From: CAILUG01 sp038125665
Lineage (GTDB): Bacteria; Pseudomonadota; Gammaproteobacteria; Pseudomonadales; Pseudohongiellaceae
NCBI GenBank assembly: GCA_038125665.1
Contig: JAYPEI010000005.1
Coordinates: forward strand, 88,831-152,830
DNA length: 64,000 nt
Reading direction: 5' to 3'
Under the pieces are notes generated by a model. It had not been told where the DNA came from, searched no databases, and saw nothing but the letters and a program-made list of their open reading frames with translations. Both the position numbers and the translations under genes were made by a program. Positions 8,091 to 17,439 of this stretch are shown piece by piece; positions within the stretch are counted from its first letter, which is position 1; each line of letters opens with the position of its first letter.

Positions 8091-9536
8091 TTAGAATGGA
8101 TATTTGTTCTGTCCAGTTTGGATGGTTACCCATTTCAATTCAGTGAGTTCATCCATGGAGAAGTGGCCCCCTTCGCGACCAAAGCCGCTATCCTTAACTC
8201 CTCCGAAGGGCACAATTGGCTCATCACGTACGCTAGGTCCATTAATGTGGCAGGCACCAGATTCAATACCTTCTGAAATTGCAATGGCCTTTTGTAAATC
8301 ATTGGTGATGACGGCAGAAGATAGACCATAATCAGCATCGTTTGCCAATACAAGGGCGTGTTTCCAATCGGAGGCGCGAATAACAGAAGCAACTGGTCCA
8401 AAACATTCTGTACGGAAAATACTCATCTGTTGAGTAATATCAGCGACTATAGTCGGTTGGAACACATTGCCTTCGTAGTTGCCACCACATAAAAGACGTG
8501 CACCCTCAGCAACCGCTTTGTCTACCTGTTCTTTGATGAATGGTGCTTGAGTTGGACGAATCAGAGGGCCGACAATTAAACCAGGCTCACGTGGATCTGC
8601 GCCATATTTTACATTTTTCACTTTTTCAGCAAACTGCTTGCAGAATTCATCATAGATACCGTCTTCAACGATCACACGAGAGCCAGTCATGCAAATCTGA
8701 CCTTGGTGCATGAAGTTAGAGAATGTCGCAGTGTCCACCGCATATTTGATATCAGCATCATTGAGTACAATGATTGGATTCTTTCCGCCTAGCTCTAAAG
8801 CGAATCGCTTGCCGTGAGCTGCGGCTTTAGCTCCAACTTGCCAGCCTACACGGCTAGAGCCAGTGAATGTAACAAACTTCACACGCTTATCAGTGATCAG
8901 GCCGTCACCTAATTCTGCGCCAACAGCTGGTACAACATTTAGTACACCTGGTGGGAAACCAGCATCACGAAAAAGTTCGCCGAGTTTAAGACCTATAACA
9001 GGTGTCATTTCGGAAGGCTTTAAGATGACGGTGTTACCAGCGGCAAGTGCGAAGCCTATTTTGCGGATTCCAAGCAGAAGCGGGAAGTTGAATGGTGCAA
9101 TCGATAGCACTGGGCCTAGTGGGCGGCGAGTGCAATAGGACTTAACACCGGGATAATCTGATAAGTAAGTTTCCCCCTTTACCCGACGGCATTCACCCGC
9201 CATAGAGCGAAGATAGTTGGGAGTGTGATGAGTTTCATACCCAGCTTTGAGCAAAGTTGATCCAGCTTCTTCGATGAGGACCTCAGCCAGTTCTTTAGCT
9301 CGTTCCTCCATTAATGCAGCGGCATTGATCATCAGTTTTTCCCGCACACTTGGAGCAACATCTTTCCAGGTTTGAAAAGCGTTCCAGGAGGAGTCAATGA
9401 TCCGTTGCACATCATCTTTGCCAGCATTCTGGACTTTAGCGTAGACTTCACCAGTCGCTGGGTTATGGTCTTCGCTGTAGTCACCAGAAGCCGATGAAAC
9501 ATATTCGTTGTCAATAAAAAGCTGATATTCTTTCAT
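8091..9536 (-). CDS. NAD-dependent aldehyde dehydrogenase, vanillin/benzaldehyde dehydrogenase type
   Basis: 481 residues from the ATG at 9536, which has GGGAG about 7 bases upstream; a longer frame adds a 23-residue AT-rich tail that is unlikely to be coding. Catalytic Glu248 (ELGGK) and Cys282 in HQGQICMTGSRVIV are present, with APFNFPLLLG for cofactor binding. The HQGQICM context is typical of aromatic aldehyde dehydrogenases such as vanillin and benzaldehyde dehydrogenases (LigV/Vdh). With the LigW-like gene nearby, oxidation of vanillin or a similar aldehyde to its acid is a reasonable inference. It lies 75 bases after the acyl-CoA dehydrogenase, probably in the same transcript. Confidence 0.88.
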   Translation of the reverse strand: MKEYQLFIDNEYVSSASGDYSEDHNPATGEVYAKVQNAGKDDVQRIIDSSWNAFQTWKDVAPSVREKLMINAAALMEERAKELAEVLIEEAGSTLLKAGYETHHTPNYLRSMAGECRRVKGETYLSDYPGVKSYCTRRPLGPVLSIAPFNFPLLLGIRKIGFALAAGNTVILKPSEMTPVIGLKLGELFRDAGFPPGVLNVVPAVGAELGDGLITDKRVKFVTFTGSSRVGWQVGAKAAAHGKRFALELGGKNPIIVLNDADIKYAVDTATFSNFMHQGQICMTGSRVIVEDGIYDEFCKQFAEKVKNVKYGADPREPGLIVGPLIRPTQAPFIKEQVDKAVAEGARLLCGGNYEGNVFQPTIVADITQQMSIFRTECFGPVASVIRASDWKHALVLANDADYGLSSAVITNDLQKAIAISEGIESGACHINGPSVRDEPIVPFGGVKDSGFGREGGHFSMDELTELKWVTIQTGQNKYPF

Positions 9537-9611
9537 GGGTTTCTCCCGCCACAGAACTTTATAACTGCAAAAAAAAATGGAAATTAAAATTAGCTTAAAG
9601 TGCAAATTATT

Positions 9612-11327
9612 TCAATTTATTTCAAAATTTGAAAAAGTAAATTCTTGAAGCGGTGTAAGAGCACGCGCCAGCCAATTGTTGGAATTATCTTGCAAAGTCG
9701 CCGCATAGTAATGCAGGGCTTCTTTTAAACCTTGAGGAGCTGCACGTTCAGCTTCACAGGCTACGTATAAGCGATGTCCATTCCAACATGTGATCAGTAA
9801 ACCAATATATTGCATTAGGGCATAGGCTCCTTCTTGAGGTAAGACTGATTTTTCTTGTAATAATGAATCAGCTTGTGAGCGCAATTTAGGCCAGAGCGAG
9901 GAAAACGGCGAAAATTCTGTTGATAGTTCCATTGTGATTTTATCGAAAAGGAGTTCTAAAGTTGATCCTCCATTTGCCTGTACTTTTCTTTTTAAAAAAT
10001 CCATAGCTTGAATCCCGCTTGTACCTTCATATATAGCAGCAACTCGGATATCTCTGACCATTCGCTCTAAAGGATAATCCGAGGTGTAACCGTATCCACC
10101 AAGAACTTGAATACCTTGTGAAGCTATCTGGAATCCCGCCTCTGCATTGAGGGTTTTTGCTAAAGGCAGAAGTAGTTCTGCAATTGCTTTTAATTCTTGA
10201 GCTTTAGCATTCTCCTGATGGGCAATGGCGACTTCACTAGCATCAAATAGTGCAGCAGTTCGTATGACTAACGCTCTCGCCAAAGCGGCTTGAGCACGCA
10301 TTTCTTGAAGCATGCGTTGTACGTCAGCGTGTTCGCTTATTGGAATGGCTTTGCTTGATGGTGAGCCGCCTTGAGAGCGAGTTTTTGCGTACGCTATGGC
10401 TTCCAAGGCAGCGACGTTGGCCACAGCTGATCCTTGAGCACCTACGGCTAGTCGCATTGCGTTCATCATGACAAAGAGGGCAGTCAGTCCTTTTCCTTCT
10501 TCTCCTACCAGCCAACCCTTGGCTTTTTCTAGGTTAAGCACACAAGTTGGTGAGCTGTGCAGCCCCATTTTATGCTCTAAACGTTCAATCTTAGTACCGT
10601 TAGTTTGAAGGCCAATGGTATTTTTACATGCAGGTACCAGAAATAGTCCCAGTCCGCGGGTACCTACCTCACCATTAGGAATTCGAGCTAATACAAGATG
10701 AATAATTTCATCTGTCACATCGTGGTCAGCAAAGGAAATCCAAATCTTATTTCCAGTGATAGCCCAGCTACCATCTGCTTGAGGTTCTGCTTTAGTCAAA
10801 ATTCTTCCCACATCTGAACCAGCTTGAGGTTCACTAATGGCAATCGTGCTTGCCAAAGTACCAGTCACTAGGCCTGGAAGATATTGCTGAATTTGTTCCT
10901 CGTTGGCATTTTTTATCAACGCTAAAGCTGCACAGCGTAAATTGATACTCAGCATTCCAAAGGCTTGGTGAGCGCCGTCTGTGATTTCCTGAACTGCAGT
11001 GAGAACGATGAGCGGCATGTCTAAGCCATCGAAGTCGCCTGGTAAATCTAGTGCCGGAAAACCCAAATCACACCATGTTTGCCAAGCTTCGCGTGTTCCT
11101 GCAGGCATGATAACTCGCCCCTCATCTAGTAGGCATCCACTGAGATCGCTGCTGGCCGCAAGAGGGACAAGTTTTTCAGCGGCAAATTGAGCTGCCTGTT
11201 CAAGAATCATGGCTATAGTTTCACTATCGGCATGGTTAAAACGTTCACTGGCGCTGAGTTGTTCCAAATTGCCTATACACTTAAGTTGAAACTGAAGTTC
11301 ATTGGCTTGAGTAAAAGTAACTGTCAC
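9612..11327 (-). CDS. Acyl-CoA dehydrogenase, large DmdC-like type
   Basis: FAD-dependent enzyme that makes an alpha-beta double bond in an acyl-CoA. The roughly 570 residues exceed the usual 380-400. The layout is an N-terminal cap, a middle domain with TIAISEPQAGSDVG, the C-terminal helical domain with QVLGGYGYTSDYPLERMVRD and EGTSGIQ, and about 120 further residues. That size and order fit the class containing DmdC (3-methylmercaptopropionyl-CoA dehydrogenase) and FadE-like enzymes. The GTG at 11327 is preferred (AGG about 9 bases upstream); a GTG at 11336 is also in frame. The substrate is unknown; neighbours suggest an aromatic-side-chain or short acyl-CoA. Confidence 0.88.
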   Translation of the reverse strand: MTVTFTQANELQFQLKCIGNLEQLSASERFNHADSETIAMILEQAAQFAAEKLVPLAASSDLSGCLLDEGRVIMPAGTREAWQTWCDLGFPALDLPGDFDGLDMPLIVLTAVQEITDGAHQAFGMLSINLRCAALALIKNANEEQIQQYLPGLVTGTLASTIAISEPQAGSDVGRILTKAEPQADGSWAITGNKIWISFADHDVTDEIIHLVLARIPNGEVGTRGLGLFLVPACKNTIGLQTNGTKIERLEHKMGLHSSPTCVLNLEKAKGWLVGEEGKGLTALFVMMNAMRLAVGAQGSAVANVAALEAIAYAKTRSQGGSPSSKAIPISEHADVQRMLQEMRAQAALARALVIRTAALFDASEVAIAHQENAKAQELKAIAELLLPLAKTLNAEAGFQIASQGIQVLGGYGYTSDYPLERMVRDIRVAAIYEGTSGIQAMDFLKRKVQANGGSTLELLFDKITMELSTEFSPFSSLWPKLRSQADSLLQEKSVLPQEGAYALMQYIGLLITCWNGHRLYVACEAERAAPQGLKEALHYYAATLQDNSNNWLARALTPLQEFTFSNFEIN

Positions 11328-11513
11328 GATATACACCTAGTCCATATCAATATGGGAATAATAGCCTAAATCAAGTTTATATTTCATAAGGAAATTATTT
11401 TCAGTCAATGTTAAGATCATCACCGTTTTGCTAAGGCATTTGTAATGCCCATCCCCGGGCTATTGTTAGATTACTAGCACAAACCATGAAAAATAAACTG
11501 TAGGGAGTTTTAG

Positions 11514-13619
11514 GTGGTAATTGAAATTAAAAAGAATTGCGAAATCAGATTAGTTGTTTTAACGGCATTTTTCTTGCCAGGTTTTCTTCCAACGGAATTA
11601 GTCCAAGCACAAGAACAATTAAATGCTGAGCCTGCCCCAAATACCCTGGAGTCCATCGTCATCACGGCTAGTCGTCAACCTGTCTCGCTGCGTGATCTCA
11701 GTGCAAGTGTATTTGTAATAGATAATTCCTCTTTGGAAAAGGTACGCGCAGTGCACATCAATGAAGTTCTCGTTCGCGTCCCAGGAACTTGGGTCTCGCG
11801 TGGTAATGGTCAAGAGAGCTCAGTCTCATTACGTTCCCCAGTATTGAGTGGAGGAGGGAGTTGTGGGGCTTTCCAAATGGCTCAAGATGGCATTCCTTTG
11901 AGAGCAGCTGGGTTTTGTAATGTTAACCAATTGTTCGAAAGTAATAGTGAACAAGCTGAAGCCATTGAAGTCATTCGAGGCCCTGGTTCTGTTCTTTATG
12001 GTGCTAACTCCATTCATGGGGCGATCAATGTAATTAGTCCACAAATTAGGCCTAATTTTGGTGAGGTCTCTGTTGAAGTAGGGCCCGATGAATATGCTCG
12101 AGTACGCTTCTCTCAAGGTGGAATTCGGGGAGCTCATGGTTTTCGAGTAGATTTTAATGGTGCTTCTGATGGTGGTTATAAAGATGATTCTGGTTTTGGC
12201 CAACAAAAACTTACCTTTCAACACGGATTTATTGGTGATAATGGGTTCTCCATTAAAAGTTCAATGAACTACACAAATTTGAATCAGGAGACAGCAGGTT
12301 ACTTATTGGGTACTAATGCTTATAAAAAAGATGAATCATTTAAGCGTGTTAATCCAAATCCGGAAGCCTTTAGAGATGCCAAGTCGCTGAGACTATCAAC
12401 TCGTATGCAATGGCAGAAAGGTACGCGTCAGTACACCTTAATACCCTATTTCAGGAAAACTGACATGACCTTTCTACAGCATTACTTACCGGGTAATCCC
12501 TTAGAGGAAAATGGTCAGCATAGCTTTGGATTACAAGCGATGGCTCATGGACTAAGGGGCGCAATGGACTGGACATTAGGAGTTGATTTAGAAAACACTG
12601 AGGCATTCCTCAAAGAGAGCCAATATTCTCCAGCAGTCGGTTCTGCATTCTTGGTGAATACAATACCTGCTGGAAAGCATTATGACTACACTGTATCAGC
12701 CGTTCTTAAATCTCCTTATGTATTACTCAATTATCAGATAAATCCAGATAATAGATGGTCTCTGGGTTTACGTTATGAGCAACTGGATTATGACTATGAC
12801 AACTTGATGATAGCTGGTAGAACTAAAGATAATGGAACAGCGTGTGGCTTTGGTGGATGTCGATTTAATCGACCTTATGATCGCAGTGATAGTTTCAGCA
12901 ATGTGTCAGCAAAACTGGGTTGGATACATGACTTTAGCAATCAAACTCAAGCCTTTGTAAATATTTCAAGAGCTTTTAGAGCACCAGATAGTAGCGAAAT
13001 TTACAAGTTGCAAAATAATCAGTCAGTGGCCGATCTGGATTCTGAAGAAGCTGATAACCTTGAGGTGGGGTATAGAGCAACTTATGAGACTCTGAGTTTT
13101 GCTTTTTCTGTCTATCATATGCAGAAAGATAACGTAATTTATCAGGATGGAAGCCGAAACAATATCGACAATGCGGCGACAAAGCATCAAGGGCTTGAAT
13201 TTAATGTCGGAGCCCAGTTGGCCAATGACTGGAGTCTAACTCTAGCAAGTAGCTATGCTCAACATACCTATAACAATGATGTTGAGGGTTATGAAGGCAA
13301 TACAATGACAACTGCACCCAAGGTTATGAGCGCAGCAGAACTATCCTGGCAAATAGATCAGGAACGTAAAATGGAGTTAGAGTGGGTTCATATGGGCAAG
13401 TACTTTACTACCGATGACAATACTCACAGCTATCCTGGTCATGATTTAGTTAATCTGCGCTACCAAGCTGATTTTGGTCGCAGAAGCTATTACGCAATTC
13501 GTGTAACTAATTTATTGGATGCTGATTACGCAGAAAGAGCAGATTATGCTTTCGGCAATGAGCGTTATTTTGTTGGACAACCAAGATCAGTATACGTAAA
13601 TCTTGGAACGCGCTTCTGA
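11514..13619 (+). CDS. TonB-dependent outer-membrane receptor
   Basis: 701 residues from a GTG start, with a hydrophobic signal segment at about 11-32 ending near VQAQE. A TonB-box-like SIVITASR (about 48-55) leads into a plug domain (about 55-170, with IRGPGSVLYGANSIHGAINVI) and a beta-barrel ending in the expected aromatic residue (LGTRF). Such receptors take up siderophores, vitamins or larger organic substrates using TonB energy. The plug has a Cys pair (GGGSCGAF and AGFCNVN) that could form a disulfide. It is divergent from the acyl-CoA/aldehyde dehydrogenase pair. In sphingomonads TonB-dependent receptors import lignin dimers, so uptake for this island is a fair guess. Confidence 0.92.
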   Translation: MVIEIKKNCEIRLVVLTAFFLPGFLPTELVQAQEQLNAEPAPNTLESIVITASRQPVSLRDLSASVFVIDNSSLEKVRAVHINEVLVRVPGTWVSRGNGQESSVSLRSPVLSGGGSCGAFQMAQDGIPLRAAGFCNVNQLFESNSEQAEAIEVIRGPGSVLYGANSIHGAINVISPQIRPNFGEVSVEVGPDEYARVRFSQGGIRGAHGFRVDFNGASDGGYKDDSGFGQQKLTFQHGFIGDNGFSIKSSMNYTNLNQETAGYLLGTNAYKKDESFKRVNPNPEAFRDAKSLRLSTRMQWQKGTRQYTLIPYFRKTDMTFLQHYLPGNPLEENGQHSFGLQAMAHGLRGAMDWTLGVDLENTEAFLKESQYSPAVGSAFLVNTIPAGKHYDYTVSAVLKSPYVLLNYQINPDNRWSLGLRYEQLDYDYDNLMIAGRTKDNGTACGFGGCRFNRPYDRSDSFSNVSAKLGWIHDFSNQTQAFVNISRAFRAPDSSEIYKLQNNQSVADLDSEEADNLEVGYRATYETLSFAFSVYHMQKDNVIYQDGSRNNIDNAATKHQGLEFNVGAQLANDWSLTLASSYAQHTYNNDVEGYEGNTMTTAPKVMSAAELSWQIDQERKMELEWVHMGKYFTTDDNTHSYPGHDLVNLRYQADFGRRSYYAIRVTNLLDADYAERADYAFGNERYFVGQPRSVYVNLGTRF

Positions 13620-13671
13620 AACTCAGTAAAAAAGTCCTAATTTAAACTGCAATTTATGACTTTTCAGAGGG

Positions 13672-13717
13672 AGGTAGATATACACAAGGTAACCTCTTAA
13701 TTGTGCTACCTGAGTTT
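13672..13717 (+). terminator. Possible terminator of the TonB receptor gene
   Basis: AGGTAG pairs with CTACCT and, after a bulge, CACAA pairs with TTGTG around a 13-base loop. GAGTTTT follows. It begins about 50 bases past the receptor stop codon. The T run is short, so the call is tentative. Confidence 0.3.
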
Positions 13718-13792
13718 TGCTGCTAAATATCCTCTCCACTAGATGTACACTTAGTTTAGTATCAGGATTTTAAGAAATATATCTAGCTGGCA

Positions 13793-13966
13793 TCTATTAA
13801 AACCGTCTCAATCACATCAGAAGACATCTCAAGAACTACAAATACTCAGGTCATTCAAGCAACACTCAAGTAGTTACTGCAAACTTTCTACAAGAGGAGC
13901 ACATGCAAACCCTGAACTACAACTACTCTTGTACTACATTCTTCATCTTGAAACGGTTTTAATAGA
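13793..13966. repeat. 174-base unit with 19-base terminal inverted repeats
   Basis: The arms at 13793-13811 and 13948-13966 are inverted copies with one mismatch in 19 (TCTATTAAAACCGT is the shared outer part). They enclose 136 bases. One plus-strand frame is open through the interior, without a start codon. No target-site duplication is visible at the edges. The form suits a MITE-like element or a remnant; a long RNA hairpin is another reading. Confidence 0.45.
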
Positions 13967-14473
13967 AACCAAACTTAGCCTACACCGGTATGTTACCATA
14001 TTTTTGGATTGTGTAAATAGGTAACGTTAAAATGTTACTTATGGCTTCGTTAGGAAGAATTAAATGGAGTATAAAAATAATATAAACAAATGATTTATAT
14101 TTTTTTATCCCCTCTCTTTTTTGAGAAAAAAAGTAACATAATAATTATAGGGATTCTCATGATCTAGTTAGCTTTGTGGGACATTAGGATTTGAATTTAT
14201 AGACAAACCTTTTTAAATTCTCCAATCAGAAATGAAAAGGTTAAGTAAAGCAGAACAGCGAATAATTACATGATTTCCAAAATATATTTTGTGAGTAAGT
14301 TAAGAGGCTGTTCTGGAGTACCTGAAGTCATATCTTTATCTTCAAGCCATTAAAAAGAATTTATGATATTAGCTTGATACTTGTCTCAACTAATAATCAC
14401 AGTCATGGAGTGGTCGCTCAGTCAGGGAGTAGTTAAGCGGGAAAACGCTTGGCTTACACCTCATATAATGACA

Positions 14474-16390
14474 TCAGATGAACTCTCGTTCTTTTAAGAG
14501 ATTCAATACTCTATCTACGCATTCTTCAACGGATATCTGATCTGTTGGTAAGCTTAAATCTGGATCTGATGGCCATTCAAAAGCATAAGAAATACCAGGA
14601 ATTAAACCTTCGCGTGAGAACTGTTCTTCTGTATAGATGCCACTTGGGTCACGTTCCTGGCAAGTATTCAGAGACGCTTCTAGTGCAATAACAAGTGTGC
14701 GATGTTGTCCTATTATACTTATGAATTCCGCTCTAGCTTCTGCACTCGCACCAGTAAAAGCAGCACAGCATATGTGTCCTGCCTCATTAAGTAGTTGAGC
14801 TACAGCGGCTCCTCTTTTTAGATTTGTAGAACGCCCCGACGAATCTAGTTTCAGATCTTTGCTGAGTTGTTGACGAAGTGCTTTGCCGTCAATCACTGTC
14901 ACCAGATTTCCTCTGTCAAATAAACGTCTTTCTACAGCATGAGCGAGAGTACTTTTACCAGTTCCTGACAAACCGATGAATAGTAAAGTGACTGGTGATT
15001 GAGCATAACGTTGGCTCCGTTCCATAGCATTAACACGTTGACTGTGGCTGGAGGAAGTTTTGCTTGTATGTAGGCTAACTTCTTTAATCATACCAGCACC
15101 AACTGTGATATTGCTGAATCGATCTATTATTATAAATGATCCGGTAGAAGGATTTTCTGCATACTTGTCGACATAAATTGGGAGCTCAATAGTGAGTTCG
15201 CACGAGGCTATTGCATTAAGTTCGAGCTGGGTTGCAGCCCCTTTAGTTAAAGTGTTGACGTCGATGATATAGTGAATTTTGCTAACGACACCACTCACTA
15301 AGCGAGAGGTATGTTTAAGCAGCAATGGTTGACCAATTTTGAGGGGAGTCTCAGACATCCAAACGAGGGTGGCAGTAAATTTTTTCAGCTTTTCTGGTTC
15401 TGCTTCAGGATGAATCAGCATATCGCCTCTGCTGATATCTATTTCATCTTCGAGAGTTATGGTGACAGCTAAAGGAGAAGAGGCGGTTTCAAGCTCACCT
15501 TCATAAGTAATGATTGATTTCACTTTAGAAGTTAAACCAGAAGGCATCACAGAAACATAATCACCCTTGCTCACAGTACCCGAAGCAATGGTTCCACAAT
15601 AGCCGCGAAAATTAAGATTTGGTCGATTTACATACTGAACTGGATAGCGCCAAGGAGCTTTGGTGTCATCCCCAGTTACCTGAACATGTTCCAAAAGTTC
15701 CATGAGTGTTGGACCATTATACCAAGCCATTAACTCACTGGGATTAACTACGTTGTCGCCATTAAGAGCAGATATTGGGATAAAAACTGGCTTAATCTCT
15801 CCCTCTACAAATTCAGCAAGCTCTTTAGCAAATTGAAGATAATCCTCTTGAATATTTTTGAATGCCTGTTCAGAATATCCTTTCAGATCCATTTTGTTGA
15901 TAGCGACAACTAAATGTTTTATGCCGAGTAGGCTAGCAATATAACTGTGTCTACGTGTTTGAGTCATGACACCGTGACGAGCGTCAATCAGTATAATAGC
16001 AAGATCGCAATTAGAAGCGCCCGTAACCATATTTCGAGTGTATTGCTCATGACCTGGGGTATCAGCAATAATGAACTTTCGTTTTGTGGTGGAGAAATAC
16101 CGGTAAGCTACATCAATAGTTATACCTTGTTCTCTTTCAGCCTGTAAGCCATCTGTTAGTAGAGCAAGATCAAATTCGCCAGCCGTGGTCCCGGCTTTAA
16201 TACTGGCAGACTTTATCGCTTCTAATTGATCTTCATATATCATCTTAGAATCGTGAAGCAGCCTACCAATCAGTGTGCTTTTTCCATCATCGACACTTCC
16301 ACAAGTTAGGAAGCGAAGCAGTTCCTTACGTTCATGCTGAGCGAGATATGCGTTGATATCGGTGGCGATAAGATCTGATTGATGCGACAT
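14474..16390 (-). CDS. cysNC: Bifunctional sulfate adenylyltransferase subunit 1 / adenylylsulfate kinase
   Basis: 638 residues that fuse CysN and CysC. The CysN part (about 1-440) is an EF-Tu-like GTPase with CGSVDDGKSTLIGRLL, DTPGHEQYTRN and NKMDLKGY; with CysD it makes APS from sulfate and ATP. The CysC part (from about 465) has the P-loop GLSGTGKSTLAH and makes PAPS. In the CysC part the usual DGDN-x-R (DGQN-x-R in Pseudomonas, from memory) reads DGKALR, a divergent choice at a site near the nucleotide and metal. It is 8 bases downstream of cysD with AAGG ahead of the ATG. Fused cysNC is normal in Pseudomonas-type genomes. Confidence 0.96.
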   Translation of the reverse strand: MSHQSDLIATDINAYLAQHERKELLRFLTCGSVDDGKSTLIGRLLHDSKMIYEDQLEAIKSASIKAGTTAGEFDLALLTDGLQAEREQGITIDVAYRYFSTTKRKFIIADTPGHEQYTRNMVTGASNCDLAIILIDARHGVMTQTRRHSYIASLLGIKHLVVAINKMDLKGYSEQAFKNIQEDYLQFAKELAEFVEGEIKPVFIPISALNGDNVVNPSELMAWYNGPTLMELLEHVQVTGDDTKAPWRYPVQYVNRPNLNFRGYCGTIASGTVSKGDYVSVMPSGLTSKVKSIITYEGELETASSPLAVTITLEDEIDISRGDMLIHPEAEPEKLKKFTATLVWMSETPLKIGQPLLLKHTSRLVSGVVSKIHYIIDVNTLTKGAATQLELNAIASCELTIELPIYVDKYAENPSTGSFIIIDRFSNITVGAGMIKEVSLHTSKTSSSHSQRVNAMERSQRYAQSPVTLLFIGLSGTGKSTLAHAVERRLFDRGNLVTVIDGKALRQQLSKDLKLDSSGRSTNLKRGAAVAQLLNEAGHICCAAFTGASAEARAEFISIIGQHRTLVIALEASLNTCQERDPSGIYTEEQFSREGLIPGISYAFEWPSDPDLSLPTDQISVEECVDRVLNLLKEREFI

Positions 16391-16398
16391 GTTAAACC

Positions 16399-17307
16399 TT
16401 AGAAATAGCCTTCACGTTTCTTTTGCTCCATAGAGCCATTTTGATCACTATCAATCAGACGGCCCTGACGTTCTGAAGTAGTTGTAAGTAACATTTCCTG
16501 AATAATTTCTGGAAGTGTTGTTGCTTCAGAGCGAATAGCTCCAGTGAGGGGGTAGCAACCTAGAGTTCTGAAACGTACTTTTTCCATACGGGGGTTGTTC
16601 ATTTGATCAGGAGGGATGCGGTCATCATTGACCATAATAGTCACACCTTCATAATCCACAACGAAACGTTCTTTAGCAAAATAGAGATCGGGGATTGGGA
16701 TATCGTTTAGATAAATGTATTGCCATACATCGAGCTCAGTCCAGTTTGACAGTGGAAAGACACGGATACTTTCCCCCTTGTTAACTTTGCCATTATATAG
16801 ATTCCAAAGTTCAGGGCGTTGATTTTTTGGATCCCAGCGATGATTGCTGTCGCGGAAGGAGTAAACCCGCTCTTTAGCGCGAGACTTCTCTTCATCACGG
16901 CGAGCGCCCCCAAAAGCAGCATCAAATTTATAGTGCGACAAAGCTTGTTTTAAAGCTTGGGTTTTCATGATGTCAGTATGTTTTTGACTACCATGTGAGA
17001 AAGGATTTACCTTTTTCTCTACACCATCCTGGTTAGTGTAAACCAGCAGTTTTATGCCAAGATTTGCTGCTAGCCTATCACGAAACTCAATCATCTCTTT
17101 GAATTTCCAAGTTGTGTCGACGTGTAATAGAGGAAAGGGGAGTTTGCCCGGATAGAATGCTTTCAATGCTAGATGCAGCATGACAGCAGAATCCTTACCA
17201 ATAGAATAAAGCATCACAGGGTTATCGAACTCTGCAGCGACCTCACGGATGATATGAATACTTTCCGCTTCAAGTTCTTTTAAATGCGTAAGCCTTGTTT
17301 CGCTCAT
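16399..17307 (-). CDS. cysD: Sulfate adenylyltransferase subunit 2
   Basis: The 302-residue ATP-binding partner of CysN, which forms adenosine 5'-phosphosulfate. It belongs to the PP-loop family, with YSIGKDSAVMLHLALKAF (about 36-53) as the ATP pyrophosphatase loop, then FGGARRDEEKSRAKER and the late LGCYPLTGA segment, all typical. It leads the cysD-cysNC pair; the next gene starts 8 bases later. A 132-base stretch separates it from zapG upstream and probably holds its promoter, but no clear CysB site could be defined by eye. Confidence 0.97.
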   Translation of the reverse strand: MSETRLTHLKELEAESIHIIREVAAEFDNPVMLYSIGKDSAVMLHLALKAFYPGKLPFPLLHVDTTWKFKEMIEFRDRLAANLGIKLLVYTNQDGVEKKVNPFSHGSQKHTDIMKTQALKQALSHYKFDAAFGGARRDEEKSRAKERVYSFRDSNHRWDPKNQRPELWNLYNGKVNKGESIRVFPLSNWTELDVWQYIYLNDIPIPDLYFAKERFVVDYEGVTIMVNDDRIPPDQMNNPRMEKVRFRTLGCYPLTGAIRSEATTLPEIIQEMLLTTTSERQGRLIDSDQNGSMEQKKREGYF

Positions 17308-17439
17308 TATATTGCCATTAGCTATATATTTATTTTATTCAGTAAATACCGAGTTAATTGTGGATGGCAGTATATATTAGAGAAAGTTAGAAACGAAGAG
17401 ATGCTGGGTAAAATCTTAGTAATAATTCGAGTCAAACTA

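Larger units (their letters stand above)
13620..14473. other. 854-base gap between the receptor gene and cysNC
   Basis: No credible gene was found on either strand. The gap contains a hairpin candidate at 13672-13717, the 174-base inverted-repeat unit at 13793-13966, and a small hairpin AAGCG/CGCTT at 14435-14450 near the cysNC stop. The rest is AT-rich with frequent stops. It marks the right edge of the catabolic island, where conserved gene order resumes. Confidence 0.5.
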
